A DNA stretch of 64,000 bases from Cloeon dipterum. Taxonomy: Eukaryota > Arthropoda > Insecta > Ephemeroptera > Baetidae. The stretch covers positions 25,162,501 to 25,226,500 of the forward strand of contig NC_088787.1 of assembly GCF_949628265.1 (NCBI RefSeq). Direction: 5' to 3'. Position numbers and translations under genes: made by a program. Below, piece by piece: positions 24,025-36,600 of this stretch (position 1 is its first letter; the number at the start of each line of letters is the position of its first letter). Below the pieces are notes generated by a model that saw nothing but the letters and a program-made list of their open reading frames with translations, ran no database searches and had not been told where the DNA came from.

Positions 24025-27000
24025 ATGTGGAACGCACTTTTCGGAAGGTAAGTGATTAGCACTTAACAAAACATTGGAAATTTAATACCAATATTTTTAT
24101 ATTTGCTTGTGGAAAATTTATTAATGATTTTTTAGTTACTCACGAGAAATTGCGCTTTAAAAGTAGAACGAAAATTAAAAATTATATACCTTTTAACTGA
24201 TGACATGGGATTTACACTATATCAAATAAGAAATAAAACTGTTAACTATCGTCCAGCACGGAACCTACGGCTCCCATTCCAACCGCTTTAGAGGTGACAT
24301 TTACGCTCAATGGCAATCAAGTGACCGGTGAGTGATCATATGACCTAAATTCACTTCAAATTTTCCTAAAATTGTTGGCACTTTAATATTGACAGAAGTT
24401 TTCAATTTATTTGCAAACATTGTAACATATTTAAAATGAAAGCTTAACAATATTTTTTTAATTAATTCAGTTGGTGATGAGATTGCCGAGGGCACGTCTT
24501 TGAACGCGTACATCCGCGATGTGGCGAAACTTAAGGGAACCAAGTTCATGTGCACTGAAGGAGGCTGCGGAGCGTGCGTTGTCGCTGCCACCGCGGAACA
24601 CCCTGTTACAAGGGAGCGAAAAACCTTCTCCATCAACTCGGTACTTTAATCAAATGTGTGTGAGGAGAAGATATTAACTTGACACTTTGATCAAAGTGTT
24701 TGGTTCCGGTCTTCGCGTGCCATGGATGGGACATCAGGACGGTGGAGGGCATTGGCAACAAACGTGACGGCTATCACCAGGTGCAGGCTAATCTGGCGCA
24801 ATTTAACGGCACACAGTGTGGATTCTGCTCGCCAGGAATGGTCATGAATATGTACAGGTGAGCATATCAGATGTCCAATTGATGTGAAATAGTATAAATT
24901 AAAAAGGGCCTTATTTGTCAGTTATTGATAACAGTTTTGACCATTATTTTATAAAATCGAAAAAGGATACGGTAAAGTTTTCGTTTAGATTTATTTAAAC
25001 GCCTGCAAGAAATGAAGTTAGGCAATCTGCTCGACAGCGATGCTAATCAGGTTGCATATGGATTAAACTAAATTTCCGCAGTTTGGTGGCGGACGGTAAA
25101 ACCCCGACCATGGCTGAGGTTGAAAACTCTTTCGGCGGCAACATCTGCCGCTGCACAGGCTACCGTTCCATCCTGGACGCCTTCAAGGCCCTCGCGACGG
25201 ACGCCACCCCCTTGATGAAGAAACAGTGCGCCGACATTGAGGTATACACTACACAAAAAATTAATATTTTTTTCTCGTCTCACGGAGAATGAAATTCAGG
25301 ACCTGTACAAAATATGCTCGAAGACGGGCAAGGCCTGCTCGGGTTCGTGCAAGAAGGACACGTTCGAGGAAGTGAAGGTCAAGTCTGTGAAGGTGCCAGC
25401 TGCCAACTGGTACAAGGTGGCATCGTTTGACGAGCTCTTCTCGGTGATTGCGTCGCTCGGCACGGCCACGTACCAGTTGTCGGCCGGAAATACGGCTGAA
25501 GGCGTCTACCGCCACTACAACCGCCAGTTCGACGCCCGCATCGACGTTAAGGACGTGCCTGAGCTGAGGGGCGTCGTCGCGGGGGGCGGCTTCTTCCAAA
25601 TCGGAGGCAATACCACCCTGACCGAGGCCATCGCAGCCTTCAAAACTCAGGCCAACACCTCTGGCTTTGAGTACCTCAGCCAGATCGCTGACCACATCGA
25701 CCTTGTTGCCAACACGCCAGTCCGAAATGTGAGAACCAGATTATCTGAATGGATTTTTGGTTAAAAGTTAAAATGTGAAATTTAGATTGCAACACTTGCT
25801 GGGAATTTGATGCTCAAGAAGCATCACCCCGAGTTCCCTTCAGATATTTTTGTAATCATGGAGGCTGCTGATGCCTCCATCGTCGTTCGTAAGTTTTCCG
25901 AATTTATTTCAATTCTGTTTGTCAGGAGATATTTTTCAGATACCAGCACTACTGGCTATGAATTCGTTAAAATAATTGATTTCTTAAACTACGACATGAC
26001 TGGAAAAGTCATCCAGAGCATTTACTTTGACCCACTCGATGGAAATCACCGCTTCAGGACTTTCAAGGTTAAATAAAATTCGTATGGATTGAAAACAACT
26101 GTCTAAAATTTGCAAATTAGATCACACCAAGAAAACAAAACGCCCATGCGTATGTAAGCGCCGGATTCCGCGTCCACGTCTCGGACACGACCAACTGGAC
26201 CGTCGACCAACAGCCCCGCATCGTCTACTGCGGCATCAATCCGGACTTTGTAAGGAAAAATATTACGATTTAAGAAATATTCGCTTATCCTCCATTTTGC
26301 AGCATCACGCGACCAACACGGAGAACTACCTGATGGGCAAAAACCTACTGGACCCAGCCACCGTCCAAGGGGCAATCAGCACCCTGGCAGCCGAGCTGCA
26401 GCCCGACAACCAACTGATCGACGCCAGCCCTGAGTTCAGGAAGCAGATCGCCCAGGGTGTCTTCTACAAGTTCCTGCTTGGCCTTGATCCAACCAGGGTA
26501 TATAATAAAAGGAATAATCTGGCCTTTTATTATAATATCTACGTTTTTCACTCAGGTGGCTGCAAACAAGCGTTCCGGCGCCGACAACCTGATCCGACCG
26601 CTGTCCTCGGGAAATCAGGACTTTGAGACAAACCCTGGTGTTTACCCACTGAACGAGCCAATTCCCAAGCTGGAGGCGGCCGCGCAAACCGCCGGCGAGG
26701 CAGAGTACATCAACGACCTGCCAGAGCGACCTGGCGAGTTACATGGTGCTTTCGTGCTCACTACGCAGGCCACGGGCACAATCACGTCCATTGACGACTC
26801 AGCTGCCCTCGCCACCCCCGGAGTCGTGGCATTCTTCAAGGCAGCCGACATTCCTGGCACCAACTCTTTCACCCCGCAGACTCTTCCCCTATTTGTCGAA
26901 GATGAAGAGGTCACTGCAGTCTAACTTAACTAAGCGAAAAAGACTTTGAAATTTAATTCATTTTAATAGGTTTTCTGCAGTGGACCAGTGCGCTACGCTG

Positions 27001-30000
27001 GTCAAATCGTGGGTCTGGTTGTCGCCACAAGCAGAATGGCGGCCACCTTGGGAGCCGGATTGGTCAGCGTTGCTTACGCAAAAGGTGAAAAGCCGGTTCT
27101 GTCGGTCGCAGAGGTGATGAAGACGGCTACCAGCAGAACGCACGTTGTCAAGAAAAGCGAAGTAAAAAAGGAAAAAGGTAGGGAAAAGATTTTATTTTTC
27201 TAAAAATTTTAAATAATATATATTTTATAAATATTGTGTTTTGGATGTTTTACATTTTAAATTTTTTATAAATGATTTAGATTTTAGGAGAGGTTTTATG
27301 TGATTTCCAGATGACTGAAATACAATTTGTACAGTGTATTTACAGAAAATAGCATTCGGATAAATAGTAATTTGTAATTAAAAATAAAAACGGAAATTTA
27401 AAATGATTTCAATGCAACGGTCGATATATTTTATTATTCCGATGTTTCAGTGAAAGCTGCCTTCAACATCAACGGCAGCTTCGAGATTGCCAGCCAATAC
27501 CACATGCACATGGAGACACACACTTGCGTCGTGGTGCCTACCGAAGACGGCTACGATGTGTACTCGGCTTCGCAGTGGATCGATCACATCCAGCAAGTCA
27601 TCTCACAAGTGCTCAACATCACCGAGAGCACGTAATAAAATCATAATTATTTGCCGGAAAAATAAAGATAAAAACGCATCCTATACAGCGTGAACGTTGC
27701 TGTTCGCCGTCTCGGCGGTGGCTACGGGGGCAAAATCTCCCGACCAGCCCAGGTGGCCGCTGCCTGTGCTTTGGCTGCTCACAAACTAGGCAAGCCTGTC
27801 CGCATCGTCATGAGTTTGAGGACTAATATGGAGGCAATGGGCAAGAGGTTCCCTTACGTTCACAATTACGAGGTAAGATTTTATTTGTAGTAAATCATTA
27901 ATTATAGATGCTCAATGACTCTACAAAATAATATTCAAACTTCTTCATGCATAAAATAAAATGAAAAAATCCGATATTCCCTTTAGGTCGGCGTGGACAC
28001 GAACGGAAAAATCGAGTACCTGACCTCAGAGTGCCTCCAGGACAACGGCTTCACGTTCAACGAAGCCCCACTACCTGAGCTGACCGCCTTCTACCCCAAC
28101 TGCTACGATTCAAGCACGTTTAATATGAACGTGCAGATGATCCGCACAGACAAGGCGTCCAATACGCCTTGCCGTGGTCCTGGCACCACTGAGGGCGTCG
28201 CTTTCATCGAGGAGATCATGGAGCGCATCGCCAGGGTGACCAAACTGGACCCTCTGCAGGTGCGCCTGAACAACATGCTCCTGGTGGAAAACCCGCTGCC
28301 TACCATGATCGATGACCTCAAGGTGTCGGCTGACTACGACAACCGCAAGGCCAATGTCCAGGCCTTCAACTCTGTATGTGAACTGGTTCTGGCGGAAATT
28401 AATGGTTATTGACAATTTTATTATTTTTGACCAGTCAAACAGGTGGAAGAAGAGGGGGATGGCGATTGTGCCCATGCAATACCGTTTCCCCGTTGGTGGA
28501 AACTACAGCGCCATTGTGTCCATCCACCACGGTGACGGCTCTGTGTCCATTGCGCATGGAGGTATCGAGATGGGCCAAGGCATGAACACAAAGGTAAATT
28601 TTTTGGAATGCTCTGTAAGAAGTATTAAAAGTTTTTGATGACGAGAGTTAATTTTAATAATAATTTATTTGTCTTTTGGCATGCACATAATTTAACACAG
28701 TAATGCAATAAACCACATACATCCAATTGCAAATCAAACATTCAGTTACATTCACTCAAAAAGAAAAGAAAAATTGAAGTTGCTACAACTTCTGTACACA
28801 ATCAAAATACTCTTCAGCACTATAAAACTGTTTTTGATGTACAAATTCACGCAGCATAGCAACAAACTCCTTATAACGCGGCTCAAGACGAAGAGACACT
28901 GGCAGCGCATTATACAAAGTAGCTGCACAAGTTAGTGGGTTTTGTTTAGAGATTTTTTTTGTAACCAAATTATCTAAATTTAATGGGTATTAACTAAAAT
29001 AACTCTTCTGTAATAAAATTTCGGCTCTCTCGCCAAAAATTGAAACATGTTTTTGCTACTTTAAAAAAACCAAGTACTAAATAATGATGAATTTTCTAAC
29101 AGGTCGCTCAAGTTGCAGCCCACATCCTGCAGATTCCGCTGAGTAAGATTTCCATCAAGCCCAGCACCTCTCTGACCTCGGCGAACAACATGGTAACCGG
29201 AGGCAGCATTGGCAGTGAAGCAGTCTCTTACGTAATGCCGCAAGAGAACGTAAAATAATGGTTACTAAATAAAACAACTCTTTGCTCTGTAGGCTGCCAT
29301 GAAAGCGTGTAATATACTTTTGGAACGTCTCGCACCCATCAGGGAGAGTTTGGGCAACCCGACCTGGGAGCAGCTTGTGCAGGAAGCCTACTGGCAAAAC
29401 GTTGACATGATTGCCACGCACATGTAATGCATCCCTTTATTTTTTTAAAGGATTGAAAATTATTTCAACAGGACAAAGAGCCAAAATTAAAAATACAAAT
29501 TTTGTTTTTGGGAAATTTAAAAATATTTTTAAAGAGTTTATAATATTATACGAATGTGCAGGTTTGCCCCTGGCCAAGAGGTTTCACCTTACAACATTTG
29601 GGGCGCGGCCATCGCCGAAGTGGAAGTGGACATCCTGACCGGCGAACGCCAAGTGCTCAGGGTGGACATCGTCGAGGACGTGGGTCAGAGCCTGAGCCCA
29701 CTTATCGACGTCGGCCAGATCGAGGGCGCCTTCGTCATGGGCATGGGCTACTGGCTCACGGAGGAGCTAAAGTACGACCCTAACAGCGGACGCCTCCTCA
29801 ACACCAGGACATGGGTAAACTATCTAAAATACCTTTTGAGCCGAAGTAAAATCATTACTTTCAATTTAGAACTACAAAGTGCCTGGTGCGAAAGACATTC
29901 CTGCCGACTTCAGGATCAACTTCAGGAAAAATGCTTCTAACCCTCTTGGCGTTCTAAATTCGAAGGGTGAGGAGGCTAAAATTAAAATTATGAATCACCC

Positions 30001-30262
30001 TATACTTTTCATGTATTTTAGCAACTGGTGAACCAGCGCTCAACATGTCGATTGTGTGTTTATTTGCGCTGAGAAATGCCTTGGACTCAGCTCGCGTTGA
30101 TGCTGGAGATGCGTCTGATTATTATGACATCAGTATGTTTTTTAATGGATTTAAATTTAAGTAGCAATAATTTTATTTTAAAAATTTTCAGAGCTGCCGG
30201 CAACCGTTGAAACTGTTGCAATGACAAGTCTGACAGATCCTACCCAGTTTACATTTGATTGA
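24025..30262 (+). CDS. Aldehyde oxidase 1 of the tandem array (molybdo-flavoenzyme)
   Basis: Oxidises aldehydes and N-heterocycles with molybdopterin, FAD and two [2Fe-2S] clusters; cytosolic homodimer. Twenty-two exons: 24025-24047, 24257-24327, 24471-24640, 24697-24857, 25082-25241, 25300-25728, 25786-25888, 25940-26067, 26121-26249, 26303-26497, 26556-26909, 26970-27177, 27451-27631, 27689-27872, 27987-28373, 28435-28593, 29103-29231, 29293-29423, 29562-29814, 29870-29966, 30022-30132, 30192-30262; 3834 nt, 1277 residues. Cluster cysteines: 59, 64, 67, 89 and 129, 132, 164, 166. FAD region follows; the Mo domain starts near [15 protein letters not shown]. Catalytic Glu1221 (TGEPAL) is kept. 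GGYGGKISR has Ile where xanthine dehydrogenase has its substrate Glu, and RGPG replaces RGFG, so this is an oxidase, not xanthine dehydrogenase. It begins with a tiny 23-nt exon (MWNALFG). Confidence 0.95.
26173..26503 (+). other. Gene-conversion tract, oxidase 1 copy
   Basis: Near-identical to 35787-36117 in oxidase 2, covering the end of exon 9, the whole 53-bp intron 9 (26250-26302, identical in both genes) and exon 10. Sequence on either side, including all other introns, is diverged. Confidence 0.8.
28594..29102 (-). mobile_element. Intron 16 of oxidase 1 carrying a retrotransposon 3' fragment
   Basis: This intron is 509 bp, while the same intron in oxidase 2 is 51 bp (38035-38085), so material has been inserted. 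On the minus strand, 28783-28968 encodes a 61-residue tail (…[18 protein letters not shown]…) that resembles the extreme C-terminus of non-LTR reverse transcriptase ORFs, with its own stop. The element is severely 5'-truncated and opposes the host gene. Family assignment rests on pattern memory and is tentative. Confidence 0.5.
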
Positions 30263-30275
30263 TTCACGAATTAAA

Positions 30276-30281
30276 AATAAA
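30276..30281 (+). terminator. Polyadenylation signal of aldehyde oxidase 1
   Basis: AATAAA 14 bp past the stop codon, implying a very short 3' UTR. Confidence 0.5.
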
Positions 30282-30544
30282 AATCAATCATGCAGATTAT
30301 TTAAAATAAATTTATATTCGTAATTGAAAATATTTTTTAACTATCAATAAACCTGCTAATTATGAATACGTTAAAAGTTGCGAAACTATCCCATTTTTGA
30401 GGTGATGGGCCTCTATAAGTTTGAGAAAACTGAAGGACTTTTGCAATTGCACGAGATAAAGAGTAAGATTTTAGATAATTTATTGCTTCATCATTGACGT
30501 TTGGAGCGTAGAATAACGTATTAATTAGAGTTAAGGAAATATAA

Positions 30545-31734
30545 GAGCCACATTCCGTCAAAGCAACAAATTTCTGTCCGGGGGTCGATGGATTTTGATG
30601 AATTTTTTTTTTTGCGGTAATTTGGCCCTAATTGTACTACAATACAATTGAGAAAACTCCGACTTTCCCATTTTTGCGGGTTTTGCGGGCGTTAAAGGGT
30701 CAAAATCTGGGAATTTTGAGTACTTCATAACTTTGCTCAGGGTGTGGTCCTAGAACAAAAATTAAAAAAACCCGCAAACTCGTCTTAACAAGACAAACAA
30801 CTTTTACATTGACCTCAAAGTGGTAGGTCAAAGGTCAATGTCATAAAAATTAATTTTTGGATTTTAAACTCAAATTTGAAAATGAATATATCGAAATTTT
30901 TTATTTTTTTCATGACCATTTTGTAGAGCACAAAATATTAAGCTAAAAACGTTAAAATTTGGAATGGCGTTTTTCCTCATTTTTTTAATAAAAAATGAAA
31001 ACTTCGAAAAGCCTTGTTTTTCGAAGCTGGTAAAAAACGATGACCAACCAAATCTCGACTTCTAGTCATCCGAATTTAAAAAACCGCATACCGTTAGACT
31101 CCTCTCGACGTCCCTAAGTGCACTAAAGGGGTATAAGACCCACCAACCCCCAACCCCCTTTTAACCCCCTCAATAACGTGAAATTTAGAATTTTTCGTCT
31201 GTTTCAACACCATTGCACGACGTTGACGAGTAATTGTCTTCTTCAAACCAATTCAGTTACTTAGTTCACTTCAAGTCGAGTCAAAAGGTACTTAATTTTT
31301 GTTAATAGGACCATCAAAAACTGAGATTCGGGTGCACAAAGTTTTTTTATCGAGACGGATGCAATAAAATTCTGGATGATCGACCAAATCTCGACTTCTA
31401 ATCATCTGATTTTGAAAAACCGCGTACCGTTAGACTCCTCTCGACGTCCCTAAGTGCACTAAAGGGGTATGAGACCCACCAACCCCCTACCCCCTTTTAA
31501 CCCCCTCAAGAACATGAAATTTAGCATTTTTTCGTCCGTTTCAACACCTTAGCACGACGTTGACGAGTAATTGTCTTCTTCAAACCAATTCAGTTACTTA
31601 GTTCACGCAAAGACGAGTCAAACGGAACTTATTTTTTGTAAATAGGACCATCAAAAACTGAGATTCGGGTGCACAAAGTTTTTTTATCGAGACGGATGCA
31701 ATAAAATGCTTGATGAGCACCAAATCTCGAATTC
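30545..31734 (+). repeat. Left arm of the fold-back element
   Basis: 1,190-bp arm ending at GAATTC (31729-31734). It carries two tandem ~336-bp units (aligned at about 31051 and 31387) and the start of a third at about 31723, where the arm stops. Confidence 0.85.
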
Positions 31735-31989
31735 GGCGCTAAAAATCTCGTCGCAATTATAAAATAAACAGCACGCCACTCAACTTGCCCTGACATCCCT
31801 TTCGGGATTAAAGGGTGCAATCCCATTACACCCCTAATACACACCCCATCCCGAGCGTTTATTTTTGTATTCATTTTTGTGCGGAAAAGTGTAATTTAAC
31901 CACTTCTGAGACACTGAAAACAGAAATGGAGACCCCAAATACCCATATTTGGCTTCTAGCTTCCCAGAACCATCAACCCATTTAGTGCA

Positions 31990-33175
31990 GAATTCGAGAT
32001 TTGGTGCTCATCAAGCATTTTATTGCATCCATCACGATAAAAAAAACATTGTGCACCTAAATCTCAGGTTGTGATGGTCCTATTTACAAAATATTAGTTC
32101 CGTTTGACTCTTCTTTGAGTGAACTAAGTAACTGAATTGGTTTGAAGAAGACAATTACTCGTCAACGTCGTGCTAAGGTGTTGAAGCGGACGAAAAAATG
32201 CTAAATTTTCCGTTATTGAGGGGGTTAAAAGGGGGTAGGGGGTTGGTGGGTGTCATACCCCTTTAATGCACCTGGGGATGTTAAGACGAGTCTAACGGTA
32301 TGCGGTTTTTCAAAATCAGATGATTAGAAGTCGAGATTTGGTCGATCATCCAGAATTTTATTGCATCGCGTTTAGAATAAAAATCTTTGTGCACCCGAAT
32401 CTCGGATTGTAGTGGTCCTATTAACAAAAATTAAGTACCTTTTGACTCGACTTGAAGTGAACTAAGTAACTGAATTGGTTTGAAGAAGACAATTACTCGT
32501 CAACGTCGTGCAATGGTGTTGAAACAGACGAAAAATTCTAAATTTCACGTTATTGAGGGGGTTAAAAGGGGGTTGGGGGTTGGTGGGTCTTATACCCCTT
32601 TAGTGCACTTAGAGACGTCGAGAGGAGTCTAACGGTATGCGGTTTTTTAAATTCGGATGACTAGAAGTCGAGATTTGGTCGGTCATCGTTTTTTACCAGC
32701 TTCGAAAAACAAGGCTTTTCGAAGTTTTCATTTTTTATTAAAAAAATGAGGAAAAACGCCATTCCAAATTTTAACGTTTTTAGCTTAATTTTTTATGGTC
32801 TACAAAATGGGCATGAAAAAAATAAAAAATTTCGATATATTCATTTTCAAATTTGAGTTTAAAATAAAAAAATCAATTTTTATGACCTTGACCTTTGACC
32901 TACCACTTTGAGGTCAATGTAAAAGTTGTTTGTCTTGTTAAGACGAGTTTACGGGTTTTTTAATTTTTGTTCTAGGACCACCCTGAGCAAAGTTGTTAAG
33001 TACTCAAAATTCCCAGATTTTGACCCTTTAACGCCCGCAAAGCCCGCAAAAATTGGAAAGTCGGAGTTTTCTCAATTTTATTGTATTACAATTAGGGCCA
33101 AATTACCGGAATAAAAATTCATCAAAATCCATCGACCCCCGGACAGAAATTTGTTGCTTTGACGGAATGTGGCTC
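31990..33175 (-). repeat. Right arm of the fold-back element
   Basis: 1,186-bp reverse complement of the left arm, beginning at GAATTC (31990-31995). A few substitutions and small indels distinguish it, including one in the GTGCACCTAAATCTC segment near 32050. Confidence 0.85.
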
Positions 33176-33241
33176 ATAAACAGTTTTCTTTTATTCTGGG
33201 TAGTTTTTCGTTTCAATTTTACTTCATAATAATTTGAATTT

Positions 33242-33327
<86 letters not shown>

Positions 33328-33695
33328 TGTATGAATCGTTAAATAGAATAAAACAAAACAAAAACGTGGCAAAATATTTAGGCCGACGCAGATACGTGCA
33401 TCGTATCGCGTTGAGCACATTATCTAAGAGATAATTCACAGTGAAATTTCCCGTTAAGTGTTTAAACAATCGAACAACCAAAAACAAAATCGACTGATCC
33501 ATCCAAGATTAGTCAAAGGCAGTGTTATGTGACAAAAGCAATCAACGCTTGTTATCAGATGCATCAATATGAAAAACCAATCAAACGAGAGAAGACAGTA
33601 TCAAATTTTTGATTAATCAAATGACTCGGTATAAAAAGGGTTGTGTTTAAAATTATATAACCACTTTTGTCCTCTGCTAAAGTAGCAAGAACAAA
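33176..33695 (+). other. Spacer and promoter region of aldehyde oxidase 2
   Basis: Contains a long TA microsatellite and then about 370 bp that should hold the oxidase 2 promoter; GTATAAAAAGG at 33630 is a good TATA box, 66 bp before the start codon. Confidence 0.55.
33245..33325. repeat. (TA)n microsatellite, about 40 copies
   Basis: 81 bp of uninterrupted TA dinucleotides 70 bp right of the fold-back element. Copy number in the assembly may be unreliable. Frames read through it as Tyr-Ile repeats are artefacts. Confidence 0.97.
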
Positions 33696-36600
33696 ATGTG
33701 GAACTCCCTGTTTGGAAAAAGGTAACAAAATTTTCTAGCCAAATGCTCAGTGGAACTAACAAAATCTTTCTGAAGCTCTGGGGAGCCGATCCCAACTGCA
33801 CTGGAGGTGACGTTTCAATTAAATGGAAAACAGGTTACGGGTAAGTTAAATAAAAAAAAATATAACTGCTGACACAGATGAAAAGTTGGAAGTGAGATAA
33901 AGGAAGGGACGTCGTTGAACACGTACATCCGCGATGTGGCCAAACTCAAGGGGACCAAGTTCATGTGCAACGAGGGAGGATGCGGGGCGTGCGTTGTTGC
34001 GGCAACCATCACACACCCTATCACTGCAGAAAAGCAAACCCTGTCCGTCAACTCAGTAAAAATATTGTTTCTTGCTCGCCAATACGCGAATAAATAAATC
34101 TTAACTCGCGTCACAGTGTCTGGTGCCGGTCTTCGCGTGCCACGGATGGGAAATCAGGACGGTTGAGGGCATTGGCAACAAGCGCGATGGATACCACCAG
34201 GCGCAAGCCAACCTGGCCAAATTCAATGGCACCCAGTGTGGATACTGCTCACCCGGAATGGTCATGAATATGTACAGGTATGTATAATTGTTTTTCTTTC
34301 ATAAAATATGCATCTAAAATTACACCATGTTATGATATAAATCTTGGCACGCCAATTTAATGAACTGCTCATCGTCGGAATTAAGTTCTTAGCCATTTAC
34401 CAACAAACGAATGCCAACTAGAATTTCTAAAGTGCCGAATTTTTTTCTTCTGGGCGCCTATAAACTTTAATCAAATAATATCAGTAGAAGCATGAAGATT
34501 ATTACTCTTAAAATCCATATTTTATTACTTGTTTTATTAAGCCATTGTGATTTTATTATAAAAAATTTAATATTTCACATTATCATAAAGTTGAAATGAA
34601 ACTGAAGTAGGCAACCTGTGTAGCACGGAACTGAAGCATGCTGCATAACTTCGTAACAAAGAGGCGATAGCAGTTAGAATTTAAGTTTCTAACCCAATTT
34701 TTAAAGTTTATTGGCCGACGGGAAGACTCCAACAATGGCCGAAGTTGAGAACTCTTTTGGGGGCAACATCTGCCGCTGTACAGGCTACCGTTCCATTCTG
34801 GACGCCTTCAAGGCCCTCGCGTCAGACGCTACTCCCTTGATGAAACAGCAGTGCGCCGACATCGAAGTAAAAATCACTTTAATTTCATTCTTAATGATTT
34901 TAATCAAACATCACAAGGATTTGAACAAAATTTGCTCGAAAACTGGAAAAATCTGCTCCGGCTCGTGCAAAAAGGAGACATTCGAGGAGGTCAAGCACAA
35001 GTCTGTCAAGGTGCCAGCGGCCAACTGGTACAAGGTGGCATCGCTTGACGAACTCTTCTCGGTTATCGGCTCGCTCGGCGCGACCGTTTACCAGTTGTCG
35101 GCCGGCAACACGGCTGAAGGCGTCTACCGCCACTACAACCGCAAGTTTGACGCCCGCATCGACGTCAAAGATGTGCCCGAGCTGCGCACCATTTCCACTT
35201 CTGGAGGATATACCGTCGGCGCCAACGTGACTCTGACAGAGGCGATAGCCACGTTCCGCACGCAAGCCAACACCGCTGGCTTTGAGTACCTCGCAAAACT
35301 CGCCGAGCACCTTGATCTGGTTGCCAACACACCAGTCAGAAACGTGGGATACACGCTTTTGAATGATTTGAACGGTGATAGAACCGATATTTGTTTCAGG
35401 TCGGAACGCTTGCAGGGAACCTTATGCTCAAGAGAGACGAACCTGGGTTTCCTTCAGACATTTTCGTAATTTTGGAAGCTGTCGGTGCCACGCTGAACAT
35501 CCGTAAGTCTTTTTTTACCTTACCCTAACCTTCTTCATGAACCTATTCAGTGTCCAACCCAACGACCTCTGAGAACGTCAACCTGATCGATTTTCTCGGA
35601 AAGGAGATGGCTGGAAAAGTGATCCAAAACATTTCGTTCCCAACGTTCGACAACAATCACCACTTCAGGACTTTCAAGGTAAAATTCATAAAATATTTTG
35701 CCTGGAGAGAGTCGTGTCTATAAAAAATCCTCAGGTAATGCCCCGGAAGCAAAATGCTCACGCATACGTTAGTGCTGGATTTTGTATCCACGTCTCAGAC
35801 ACGACCAACTGGACCGTCGACCAACAGCCCCGCATCGTCTACTGTGGCATCAATCCGGACTTTGTAAGGAAAAATATTACGATTTAAGAAATATTCGCTT
35901 ATCCTCCATTTTGCAGCATCACGCAACCAACACGGAGAACTACCTGATGGGAAAAAACCTACTGGACCCAGCCACCGTCCAAGGGGCAATCAGCACCCTG
36001 GCAGCCGAGCTGCAGCCCGACAACCAACTGATCGACGCTAGCCCCGAGTTCAGGAAGCAGGTCGCCCAGGGTGTCTTTTACAAGTTCCTTCTCGGCCTTG
36101 ATCCAAGCAGGGTATATTATCTTTTGAAGATGATCTTCTAAGCTTTTGATTTTTATCACTCTTTTCTCAGGTTGCTGCAAACAAGCGTTCCGGCGCCGAC
36201 AATCTGGTGCGTCCGCTGTCCTCAGGAAAGCAGGACTTTGAGACAAACCCTAATGTTTACCCACTGAACGAGCCAATTCCCAAGCTGGAGGCGTACGCGC
36301 AAACTGCCGGCGAGGCCGAGTACACCAACGATATTTACGAGCGGCCCGGTGAGCTGCACGGCGCCTTTGTGCTCACAAAGCAAGCCACGGGCACAATCGC
36401 CTCGATCGACGCATCAACCGCTCTTGCCACAGAAGGCGTCGTTGCATTCTTTCAAGCGTCTGACGTGCCTGGAAGCAATAATTTCGCACCACCCAGCATG
36501 TTCTTCCCGGAGGTGGAAGAGGTATGGAATCAGGCAGAGCCTTATTTGCTCAAAGTTTTATTTTTTTTTAATTTTATTTAAAATGATAAATAGAAACTTG

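Larger units (their letters stand above)
30545..33175. mobile_element. 2.63-kb fold-back (long inverted repeat) DNA element
   Basis: Two arms, 30545-31734 and 31990-33175, are near-perfect reverse complements around a 255-bp loop. The element begins GAGCCACATTCCG and ends CGGAATGTGGCTC, and is flanked on both sides by ATAA, a likely 4-bp target duplication. No transposase frame exists, so it is non-autonomous. Arms contain tandem ~336-bp repeats and GC-rich tracts of the type CCACCAACCCCC. The near identity of the arms implies recent insertion or repair. It sits in the spacer between aldehyde oxidases 1 and 2. A transcript through it would form a ~1.2-kb hairpin. Confidence 0.85.

Noticed and set aside
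30337-30561. Minus-strand frame left of the fold-back element
   Set aside because: Considered as a retrotransposon tail but no motif supports it; AT-rich and partly inside the element's end.
33224-33502. Frames encoding Tyr-Ile repeats
   Set aside because: Translation of the TA microsatellite, no coding evidence.
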